Assembly: GCA_965649825.1 (NCBI GenBank)
Contig: OZ287718.1
Span: forward strand, 120,796-184,795
Source of the DNA: Penicillus capitatus
Taxonomy: Eukaryota; Chlorophyta
Length of the DNA stretch: 64,000 bases
Direction of reading: 5' to 3'
This document shows, one piece after another, positions 1 to 8,964 of the stretch (its first letter is position 1; each line of letters begins with the position of its first letter). The position numbers and the translations under genes are program-made. The notes under the pieces are model-generated. The model worked only from the letters and a program-made list of their open reading frames with translations. It was not told the DNA's origin and did not search any database.

Positions 1-223
1 CTCGGAGCACCCGCCATTGCTTCCAAACAAACTTCTACATTGCAGCGACAGTGTTAAACGAAGAAACCGAGTTCGGTCACGACAATGGTGTAGAAGAGCC
101 AAATCGAGAGGAGACCGTTTGAAGACGCGGCGTTCGCCATTCTCTTATCATCTGAAGATTTCTTGAAAGCGGACATGATAAACACGCGGTGCCGTACAAG
201 GAGATGACGGAATGGTATAACGC
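1..223. other. left window edge, no gene resolved
   Basis: No reading frame here gives a recognisable protein. It is the 5' flank of the small membrane-protein gene starting at 224 and may contain its promoter. A minus-strand open frame at 77-301 overlaps that gene's first exon and looks like a shadow. Confidence 0.4.
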
Positions 224-618
224 ATGGCGTCGTCTTCCATCGAAGCTCAGAAGAGACGCATCATCGAAGATTACCGACACCGTCGCCGCAGACAGGAGCA
301 ATCGCAGGATACCTTGTCACGTCTCTGGAGGTAACACACGACACAGTAGAGCTGGTTGGCGAGCACTGGTGTCGGTGCAGGTGGTGTGCATCTCAGAAGG
401 TCAACTTTGATTCGCTGATTGGCATTGCAGTTTACGATACCTGGTGGGAACCTGCATTACTGTACGTAACGTGCAGTCTCGTTGTGTGGTTGGTTCTGTG
501 GGGTGCGTTGATTCAACTACGCAACGCTGTTCATCTGATTCTCCTTCTCCGAGACACGTTGTTCACTTGGCTGCGTTTCTTAGCTCATTTCTTGGCAGCT
601 TCTCGTAAAGCACAATGA
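224..618 (+). CDS. small predicted membrane protein (2 exons)
   Basis: Exons 224-330 and 381-618, with a 50-nt GT-AG intron, give a 114-residue protein. The first 36 residues are basic and polar (several Arg runs). Residues about 58-80 form a hydrophobic segment rich in Leu, Val and Trp, and a second amphipathic/hydrophobic stretch follows near residues 85-105, so one or two membrane passes are likely. I do not recognise the family. The stop codon (616-618) overlaps the ATG of the DIM1 gene (615-617) as ATGA on the same strand, so this frame may sit on the DIM1 transcript as an upstream cistron. Splicing in phase 2 keeps the frame open to exactly that point. An alternative is that it is noncoding 5' leader, but the open frame and hydrophobic pattern argue for a protein. 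Confidence 0.55.
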
Positions 619-1043
619 GCTTCTTGTTACCGCATCTACATTCCGGATACGCAGTGGACCAAGCCATTCTTTCCGAAGAGCTACGTGTGGTGATCCTGCG
701 TTTTGGCCATGACTGGGATCCAACATGTATGCAGATGGATGAAATTCTCTCTCAGTGCTCTGACAGTGTCAAGAACTTTGCAGTTGTCTATCTGGTAGAC
801 ATCACAGAAGTGCCAGATTTCAATACAATGTATGAGCTCTATGATCCATGCACTGTCATGTTCTTCTTCAGAAACAAGCACATCATGATTGATCTGGGGA
901 CAGGCAACAACAACAAGATCAACTGGGCGATGAGTGATAAACAGGAATTTGTCGATATCGTTGAGACAGTCTACAGAGGAGCACGGAAAGGACGAGGATT
1001 GGTGGTGTCGCCAAAAGATTACTCGACAAAATACAGATACTGA
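615..1043 (+). CDS. DIM1: DIM1 / U5 snRNP 15-kDa protein (thioredoxin-like 4A)
   Basis: A single uninterrupted frame of 142 residues, the standard length of this family. The sequence runs in register with DIM1/Dib1/TXNL4A throughout, from the MSFLLPHLHSG start to the basic, tyrosine-rich C-terminus ending in KYRY. The thioredoxin fold is present but the usual CxxC is replaced by a DPTC-type site, as is normal for DIM1. The protein is an essential subunit of the U4/U6.U5 tri-snRNP and acts in the nucleus in spliceosome activation. It is intronless, unlike most neighbours, and its ATG overlaps the stop codon of the preceding frame. Confidence 0.97.
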   Translation: MSFLLPHLHSGYAVDQAILSEELRVVILRFGHDWDPTCMQMDEILSQCSDSVKNFAVVYLVDITEVPDFNTMYELYDPCTVMFFFRNKHIMIDLGTGNNNKINWAMSDKQEFVDIVETVYRGARKGRGLVVSPKDYSTKYRY

Positions 1044-1064
1044 TGACGCCTGCCAGCAAAGACG

Positions 1065-2319
1065 TCAGAAATTTGTGATGTACTCGTCTAGAGGCTGCAT
1101 GGACATCTCTGAAGGGAGCCCTTTCTCCTGTCGGTGAAGGAAGACTTTTGTCATGTAGCTAAGCTTCTGCTGTGTAAACGCTGTGTGTCGTTCATCTTTT
1201 GCGATCTCCTCTGCCATTGCATCCAAGTCTTTCTGAGCCACTGTGTCTGTGGAGCTCCAGATGGCCATAAGCACGCTCAGTTGTTTTTCAGAGAATGCTG
1301 AGAGTCTGTGCGACTTACAGATCTCTTGGTTCAAGGTCTCGAAATGGGACGATGACTCGATGCCAGAAGACAAAGCACGGTCCTTGTTGATCAGGTGCAT
1401 TGCGCACTGTAGACGCGTGAGATCGTCCTCTGTATAACACTTCATTCTGCAACACACTCCACATGATCACATTTCACAGTAAACACCATGAGGCACATAC
1501 CTGTGCGGTCGGAGACACTGGTCAAGCAGTGCTTGAATGAAATGCCTGCGCCTATAAGTGAGAATGGCAGATGATAAGAAGAGATCCACGATCGATGCTT
1601 CGTTAAAATGCCTAACGCATTCCATAGATCGAGTCGAGATATTTTGAATGTCGATGTGTATACTCGAGTCGATGGGGTTTGATGGTTTCTTTTGCCAGTG
1701 GATCCAGATAAGCTTCAAAGTAGAAACGCAGACGGGCCAGTCCCTTCCAGATCTCACCGATCTGCACTTCCGTAAACGACATTCCCCTTTCTTCGCGTAT
1801 CACTTCCCTCATGACCTCCACCAGCAGTTCCGAGATGCCAAAGAACACGCCGCATGGCTGAACACTGTTTGCCTTTGTTGCTATCCTTCCGAGGCGTCCC
1901 ATGGATTTGACCATCACCACCAACTGGATGTGATCTAGCTCAGAGAAGACCCGCTTTTCTCTCATATCTTTGCACATATCTCCAAGCAATTGAGGATGCA
2001 TGTAGCCCAGTAATGCACAGGAACTGAACATGAACACCATTCTGCGTGGTGTCCAAGAGGAGATCGCTTTCCTCGTCGTACAGAGCTGTGACAGATGATT
2101 CAGATCTTTATGCATGGCGTCTCTGGGAGGGCGAAATCGACAGTGCGCCAACTTGCGGAAACTCAGTTCCAGCTGCGAGGGTGTCGGTTGTTTCTCTTGT
2201 GTGACCTTGTTCATTATGCTCTCCCAACTCAGAGACTCCCATTCTTCATAGATCTTGGTAAAGCAGCGCACGTGTTTGAGATATATTGCATGAAATTTAA
2301 CACATCTGATGACTCTCAT
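1065..2319 (-). CDS. alpha-helical repeat protein, possibly organellar RNA-binding (OPR/FASTK-like)
   Basis: Three exons on the minus strand (2319-1664, 1611-1501, 1446-1065; introns of 52 and 54 nt) give about 382 residues. The N-terminus is basic and hydrophobic, compatible with organelle targeting. The body consists of repeated helix pairs with spaced phrases such as SWTPRRMVFMFSSCALLGY and SELDHIQLVVMVKSMGRLG, which resemble OPR, heptatricopeptide or FASTK-type repeats that bind organelle RNA. No catalytic motif or RAP domain is evident. The start is the first in-frame ATG; a TTG 12 nt upstream is less likely. Family assignment is by pattern only; other helical-repeat families are possible. 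Confidence 0.5.
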
Positions 2320-2354
2320 CGTATTAAACAATCACGGCAGCACGCAAAACGCAT
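2320..2354. promoter_or_regulatory. 35-bp divergent intergenic region
   Basis: The start codons of the minus-strand helical-repeat gene (2319) and the plus-strand VASt-DysF gene (2355) lie back to back with 35 bases between them. Any shared core promoter must extend into the coding ends or the real 5' exons lie elsewhere. No TATA-like motif is obvious. Confidence 0.4.
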
Positions 2355-4645
2355 ATGACTCCGACTTTGGAATTTGAAGAATTCTGGCCACAATGGCCTC
2401 GAGAGACATCCGGACGGTTGCTATTAAATCTCTGTGTAGAGACGTCGTTCGCTGAGTTGGTGCATCACATCTGGTCTCCCAATTCCCGTTTTCTAGTACT
2501 CAGTGTGCTCTTTCGCGAACCAGACAAAACTGCATGCGCAGGCAGAAGCGAATAGACAGAGAGGGTATGTAGACTTTCATTGCACCGATTGGATGAGTTC
2601 TGAAACGGAACTCCCCGACCTGCCTGGGGGTTTCGATTGGCGTTGGGAACATTCTCCAACTGTTAATTTTATTACTAATATTCGAGGAAAAATGAGAAAG
2701 GCGAGTGCAACCACCCATCCTGTACGTGTTTGGAGTGCGGATGAGAGAGTGCGTGTATATTAGGTGCGCTTTGAGGCGAGAAGTGGCAGTGTTTTGACAC
2801 AGCAGCCCTTTAAGACAGAAGAAGTTCAGAGATGCACACAGTACAAGGAGAAAGAGTGTATGGTCGTGGATGCATGTGTGCGATCAACGGCACCGTTGTG
2901 TGACAAAATTCGAGTTCTTTGCAGGCAACACATCCAATCCGATGTCGCCTTCTCCATTCGACAGACATTGTTGCAGATACACCATTAAGGCTGTGAAGCC
3001 AGAGAAGTGTCAGTTGAGAGTCGTTTACCACATCGAGTACCTCCAAAGTCTAAACGGGTTTCTCAAAGGCATTCTCGAGAGAGGCGCCAGAGGTATGGCA
3101 GACGAATAAATATCTGGATGTAGAAGAAAGGCGTCTTCTTTTCTAAATGTTCAGACGGGCTGACATCAAACTACGATACATTTGGCAAAGTGCTGCTTTC
3201 CTGTGTCTCTCCGATCTCAGAGAATGCTACTGCTGATTCAACACCAGAATCCCAACCGGATGTCGATGTGCTTCAATCCTCCGCTAAAAACATGTGATGC
3301 TCTTCTCGCTGTCCCATCAACAAATGTGTTTTCCTGCAGGCGTCCCTACCAAAGCGTTCTCAATTGGTCAGCAATTCCGCCTATATCTTTCATCTTTGCC
3401 TTGCTCAACATCCTGACAACAAGGTCATTATTGATGTGGTTTTTTGAACTTGTGGTGGAGTTTTCGATGGCTGTTCTCTATGTCGCATTTCTATATCTTC
3501 TCTTCCACGTGTGGACATTGATTAGGGAGAAATTCAATACAGGAGGTCTTTTCTTGATATCTTCGGAAATCGATTTCCGACAAGGGTTGATGACAGTATT
3601 TGTCCTTATCCTTTTGTTGGAGGGGTCACAGGTTTTCATCCATTTTTTCAAGAGACTGTTGAATATTTCTCGATTGTGCTGCATTCATCTGTACGGAAAG
3701 ATGAGTGAGTTTTTGGCCAGACTGCATGCAGAGAGCCATCGGAATCTCCACAGTAGCCCCTCCATCGATGACACTGTGAGCCTTGCTGAGCATCTGACGG
3801 ACGACGACCGGATCGATTCTGGATGCTCGGCAGAGACAGAGGTCGACGAAGGAAATCAGGATGATTCCTTCATCCGAAAAATTGTGAACGGATTCTGGAC
3901 TCTTCTATATTACAGTAAGACCAAACAGACACTGTCTGTCTGTCATTACGCTCTCCACATCCATCACCTGTTGCCGATGCTGTAGATAGTTCAGATTTCA
4001 GAAAGTTTGCGCATTCCATGCCAATCGAAGAACGCACCAATCCGGATGGTAGTGTCGTTGAAGAGCTGTTCGAGAATGAACGGCTCCAACCTTTCCGGGT
4101 GAGTGAGATCTGTCCAACAATACCACTAGAGAGAGATTGTGAATGAAATCGATGGCTGTCCTTCGTTCTAGGGTTGGGGACATCAGTGGCCGGGACATTT
4201 CCTCCCGACGGATAAGTTTAGTCATTGGAGTTCTTTTGATATGGATGGGAACATTGTCACATGTGACCAACGTGAAAAAGTCGAACCGTTTCTTCCACCC
4301 GGATGGGAATGGAAGGAAGAAGACTGGAAGGTAATGCAAGGACGCAACTCTGTTGCCAAGTGTGTTCACCATCTGATGCTCCCTCCATAGGTGGATCTGA
4401 GCAGAAGGAATTCGCAAGCTGTCGACAAACAAGGTTGGTATTACAGTTTGGACTTTCCATGGATCAAATTCGCCCCAGAGAAAAACAACGGAATCCGAAA
4501 GATGTCTGATTTCGTACGACGACGCAGATATACCAGAACACGCATCCGCAAGACTCAAGGTCTAAACGCTAATGCCCAAGCATCCACTTTCCAAGACAAT
4601 CCCTCCAATCCAACGCCATACTTCTCCTTTCTCCAGTTCCTTTAG
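2355..4645 (+). CDS. VASt-domain / transmembrane / DysF-domain protein
   Basis: Nine exons: 2355-2495, 2542-2721, 2764-2943, 2990-3092, 3155-3293, 3340-3914, 3986-4098, 4172-4330 and 4391-4645. They splice to 614 residues with introns of 42-73 nt. Residues about 15-200 match the VASt fold of START-like sterol-transfer proteins (an N-S-R-F-L-A-E start, a conserved P-V strand, a C-terminal helix L-K-G-I-L-E-R-G). A membrane region follows (about 250-350) with two to three hydrophobic segments, one rich in Phe, Leu and Tyr. The C-terminus holds DysF halves: F-E-N-E-R-L-Q-P-F-R-G-W, then P-P-G-W-E-W-K-E-E-D-W and a basic D-F-V-R-R-R-R-Y-T-R-T-R end. DysF occurs in peroxins Pex23/30 and dysferlins; VASt in LAM/GRAMD1 contact-site lipid carriers. 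No GRAM domain is seen. The likely role is at membrane contact sites. Confidence 0.8.
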
Positions 4646-4784
4646 CGTTGAAGCTGCTCGCTCGTATTGCATTTGTATATACACAAGAGCAACAACAACA
4701 ATGATTAAACGAATGAGAATAAGCAAGCGTCATCCGATCTATCCGTCCTGTCTCTGTTAGATCATCACGGAGAGGATGTGCGCT

Positions 4785-7700
4785 TCATGGCGTCGCCACA
4801 ATGCCACCAAGTCCTGGCGGACTTTCTTTCTTTTCTGTCTGTCCCTCTTCGGTTTCTGTTTCGTCGAGAGATGCAATGGCTTTCTCTGCTACCTCTGATC
4901 GAGGCTGACGACTAAAGCCGTATCCCAAGCTGTACCCAGATTCTTGAGACAGACTCTGTAATTCAGCAAAATGGTCTCGGCGGAATTCATCTAAAATGTT
5001 ACCGATCTCCTCCTCTGGAATACGAACCTGCCAAAGAAAAACGATCTATCGGTTTTTTATATCGTAGAGAGACGTGACCTGTGCAAGGACGGTCGCAGCA
5101 AGTTGAAGACTGGGTTCCAGTGTTTCGGGAACAACCACATTGGCTCCTGCTCGTTCAAGATTGCGAGCATGTTCTAGATCGAAAGCACGGACATATGTCT
5201 TGACATGAGGAAAATGATGCTTCATGGTCCACACACAGCGATAGTTGGAACCTGTGGGAGTGACAGCGATCGGGCCAGATCGCAAGCAAACGGTAACTAG
5301 GCCATACCTGGACTGTCCAGCACAACAACGATACAAGAGGCTCGTGCTGCACCCAAGCTATGCAAGACTTGTTGGCTGCCTGCATCTCCAAAGTAAACAG
5401 GCAGATCAAGATTCTTGCCATTCTGTCGTCAGAAAAGTCAGATGGGATGCTCATGCCTCGACGAGATGCACACGCACTTGCACTCTCTGGCTGACAACAT
5501 CGACAGCCACAAAGGGGATCAGCCGTTCGCTCAGTAACTGCGCAATCAACTGTCCCACACGGCCGAAACCGGCAATGATGATGTGATCCTTCAGGTGTCC
5601 TGTTTCGACCTCATTTGGAGTCATTGCCTGGCACACACGTTGGTCAACGGAACAGAGAAGAGGGTAAGAAAGTCAAGCCCATCCTGCCGACCTTCATATC
5701 GCCCTTTTCAAAAATCCTCCCCAACCGAGCGCCGGCAATAGCAAGATAAGGCAGCAATGCCATGGAGAGTGAGACAACAAGATAAAGCTGTGTTACCAAT
5801 GCTGTGGGTAAGACGCCTTGAGAAGCAGCTTCTCCGAATGCAACAAAGGCGAATTCGCCGCCAGGTGCCAACAGAAGACCCGATCTCAATGCAGTCAGTC
5901 GAGAAATGCCAAACAGTGGACCCACTACTGCCATCACTGCCACTTTGCCAGTCAAAAGGAAGGAGAGTTGGAAAATGAGGTTCCGCCAACTCTCGATCAT
6001 GAGACCGACAGAGATCTCCATTCCGACTGTCATGAAGAAGAGACCCATAAGCAATCCCTTGTAAGGCTCGATGTCAGATTCCACCTATTTGCGAGAAGCA
6101 CGAGAGAAATCGGACATGGATAGCAGGGATCGCACCTGCACAACGTATTCTGTTTCTGCTAGTAGAAGACCCGCTAGGAAGGCCCCAAGCGCAAGAGAAA
6201 GGCCTGCGAGCTGTGTGATTAGACTGGTGCCCAGAACAACTAGAAGTGTAAGAGCAGCAAAAATCTCCTTGTTTTCTAGACGAGCAACGAGACTGTAAAT
6301 TGGTCTGACCCACACGCGCCCGACAGAAATAATCCCTAGAGCAGAGGAAAAAGTGGATCTGTACGATCCTCAAACGCACGATGACGGAACATGCCTGTGA
6401 TGCAGATCACTGCTTTGATTGCTGCAATACTGAGCGCCTTCATGATCACATCAAGTCCACCGCCAGATGCTGAATTCTTGTTTGACAGCAGAGGAATGAG
6501 CATGAGAACCACAACCACTGCCAGATCTTGCAACAGGAGAATGGAGAACGTTGCCCGGCCGTGACGTGATCCAGTCTCAGCACGTTCTTGAAGGACCTGA
6601 TCGGCACAAAGGCACTGTCCAATAAACACATTGTTCATGGCAGTAGTAAAGCGACCTGCATGGCGACAGCTGTCGACGACAGAGCTAAACCAGATCCCAG
6701 AATGATAGCACCGGGCCCCGGCAATCCAGCAAGCGACCCTGGATGGCAATGATGTGTAACATGTGTGCTAACAGAAGAGTGATTTTGATGTGACCTGCCA
6801 CTAAGGCGACGGCGATTGTGGTGACCAACACCTGAGTCGATCCCATTCCAAATACCATCTTGGCCATAGACCTCAGTCTTTCAAGACTGAGTTCCAAACC
6901 GATGTTAAAAAGTAAGAACACGACACCCAACTCTGCCAACGTCCTGACTTCCTCAATGTTCTTAATGATACCCAATGCATGAGGTCCGACCATGGCACCT
7001 GCTACCTAGGACTCACCACAAATTCATGGAGGTGAGAGTGGCACTGGCTTACAAGAAATCCGAGAACGGGAGTGGCACCAGGAAGGACCCGACAAACAAC
7101 TGGCACCATGACGACACTCATAAGCAGAAGCCAGATGGTTCGGATGAACCCCGCTTCAGATCCATGACTCTCGGGAAGCAAAGCTGAAAACGCTTCTGCT
7201 GGACGGGATATCAGACGCTGAAATGAAAGCGTTGCAGCTGTGATGAGCTTTCCTCCCAAGGGAGAAAAAGCAAGAACAAGAGCCGCAGCGAGAACAACGA
7301 TGCCGATCGCCAATGGAACACGGTGTTCGTTGACAAATGTCTTGACGGAAGCTTGGAATGGAGATTTGGCATCCACGAGGACAACATCTTCTGCACTGTC
7401 ATCGCCTGTGCCTCCAGTGCTCTCTTTATCGAGCAGTACTTTGGGTTGGAGTCCATTTTCCCTCAAAACCTCTTCCCTGTCAGTCAAGAATGATGGCTGG
7501 ATGGAACACGCATGAGGTCTGAGATCAAATGTCTCACATTTCTGCTCGGATTCGCCTGGCACCTTCTGTATCCAGCTCCTGCGATTCCAGCATATCAATT
7601 TCAGACATTGCTTTGTTAAAAGCAGTTTCAGTCTCTTTCAGAACAGCCTTGGACTCCAACTCAACAGTGACGGCTGACTGCGCTGCCTTCATCACAGCCT

Positions 7701-8832
7701 GCGCTCTGGCCTCGGCCTTACGGGCAACAGTCTGACATTCATGCACACGATCTCGCTCATGGGAAATCTGAAAGACGACGAGGAAGCACATCACTCACTT
7801 AACACGTTCCATGTGAAGGAAAACAGACTTTGGCATCAATCGATGTGATTCTCTTGCCCAAGTCTTCATAACTCGCCTTCGCTTTCTCCAGTGATTGTAA
7901 CAGTTCTCTGATCTCGGCATTGATTTCTTCCGCCGTGCGTCGTGGTTTTGAGATCGGTTTTCCATTTGTTTTCGCCATAGAGACGTCTCCAGTCGTGGAT
8001 TCCTCTTCAGCAACGGAGTCCGTGTGATACATTGGCTGCTCTCCAACTCCATCGACACCATCATGACTGAAAGCACACAGACTTCGTTCAAACGACAGCA
8101 CACATACAGTCATGAGTATGACTCTTCTGCATCTGTCGTTTCTGCGACGTGCTCTTGTAGGATTGAGATCTGGGATTTCAGCGAGTCCATCTCAGATGAT
8201 AGGAGTTCCCGTTCGTCGATACATGATTGCTTCTCTGCCAAACAGCAGTCCAGCTTCTTCTTTGCCTCTTCATATCCTTCAATGGCAACCAGTGCCAGTT
8301 CAGCAATGTTGATGGCCTGTCAACAAAGAAAGAAATGGACGATGATCTCCTGTGTTCGCGGATTTGGGAGACCTACTTCAGCTTCGAGAGCCTCTCTTTT
8401 GAAAGCAGATTTCCCAGCCTTGACTTTTGCTCTTTCGAGAGCATCCCTGAGGGGTTCCATCTCATCGTCCGACGGCGGTTCTCCCTCTTTACCGTGGTCT
8501 TCCTTTGGCGATGGCGTATCAGACGCGTCATCTGGAGTACTGTGACAAGCGACCCCGCTGGACAAAAGCACTCATTGAGATCAAGCAAGATCTCCAAGCA
8601 GAGATTTGTCTGACCGTGTCCAAAAACAACGCCTCGGTGCGTAACGCTCGTACTGAGCTTTCAGGTAACGACTGGGCAAAGACGTCTCTGTCCCCCACAG
8701 CAGAGGAAGGTTATGGCCAATGCAGCGCGAAGCACGTGTCAGATTGAGAAATCTCCTCTGCACCGAGACTGCTTTTGGATAGTGGAAAAAATGCACATGC
8801 TTTTGCGTAACGGATCTGTAAACGAGTACCAT
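4785..8832 (-). CDS. KEA: KEA-type plastid K+/H+ antiporter with N-terminal coiled coil (15 exons)
   Basis: Fifteen exons (8832-8615, 8557-8377, 8316-8108, 8066-7829, 7767-7538, 7476-7053, 7005-6795, 6738-6656, 6596-6395, 6335-6136, 6084-5692, 5627-5478, 5422-5308, 5251-5079, 5027-4785) total 1,090 codons. An Arg/Ser-rich presequence precedes about 300 residues of charged coiled coil, the arrangement of plant KEA1/KEA2 in the inner plastid envelope. The CPA2/KefB transporter domain follows with many membrane helices (L-G-V-V-F-L-L-F-N-I-G-L-E-L, L-S-S-T-A-V-A-M-Q, R-A-E-T-G-S-R-H-G). An RCK-N/TrkA-N nucleotide-binding domain comes next (I-I-A-G-F-G-R-V-G-Q), then an acidic tail. Intron 6394-6336 uses a GC donor. 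One in-frame TGA (8112-8110) interrupts the coiled-coil exon at an otherwise perfect junction (see findings). It exchanges K+ and H+ to tune stromal pH and volume. Confidence 0.9.
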
Positions 8833-8964
8833 GCTTGGGGCGTCTGTCAGACAATGTAATTCGCGGTATGATTCCCACGACTGCGCCGGTGACGTGACAG
8901 ACGACTCTAAGAACTCACTGACTTACTGGAGTGCGTGCGTATGGGCATTGCCGACGAATAGACG
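8833..8964. promoter_or_regulatory. 132-bp divergent promoter region between KEA and MCM8
   Basis: The start codons of the minus-strand KEA gene and the plus-strand MCM8-like gene face away from each other. This interval must carry both 5' leaders and probably a bidirectional promoter. No defined motif was recognised. Confidence 0.4.

Noticed and set aside
7481-7499. A 19-nt intron between KEA exons 5 and 6
   Set aside because: Very short GT...AG choices could restore phase, but a 61-nt intron (7537-7477) does so too and fits the size range seen elsewhere.
8024-8545. 173-codon plus-strand frame
   Set aside because: It is the antisense shadow of the KEA coiled-coil exons, which splice into a full antiporter on the minus strand.
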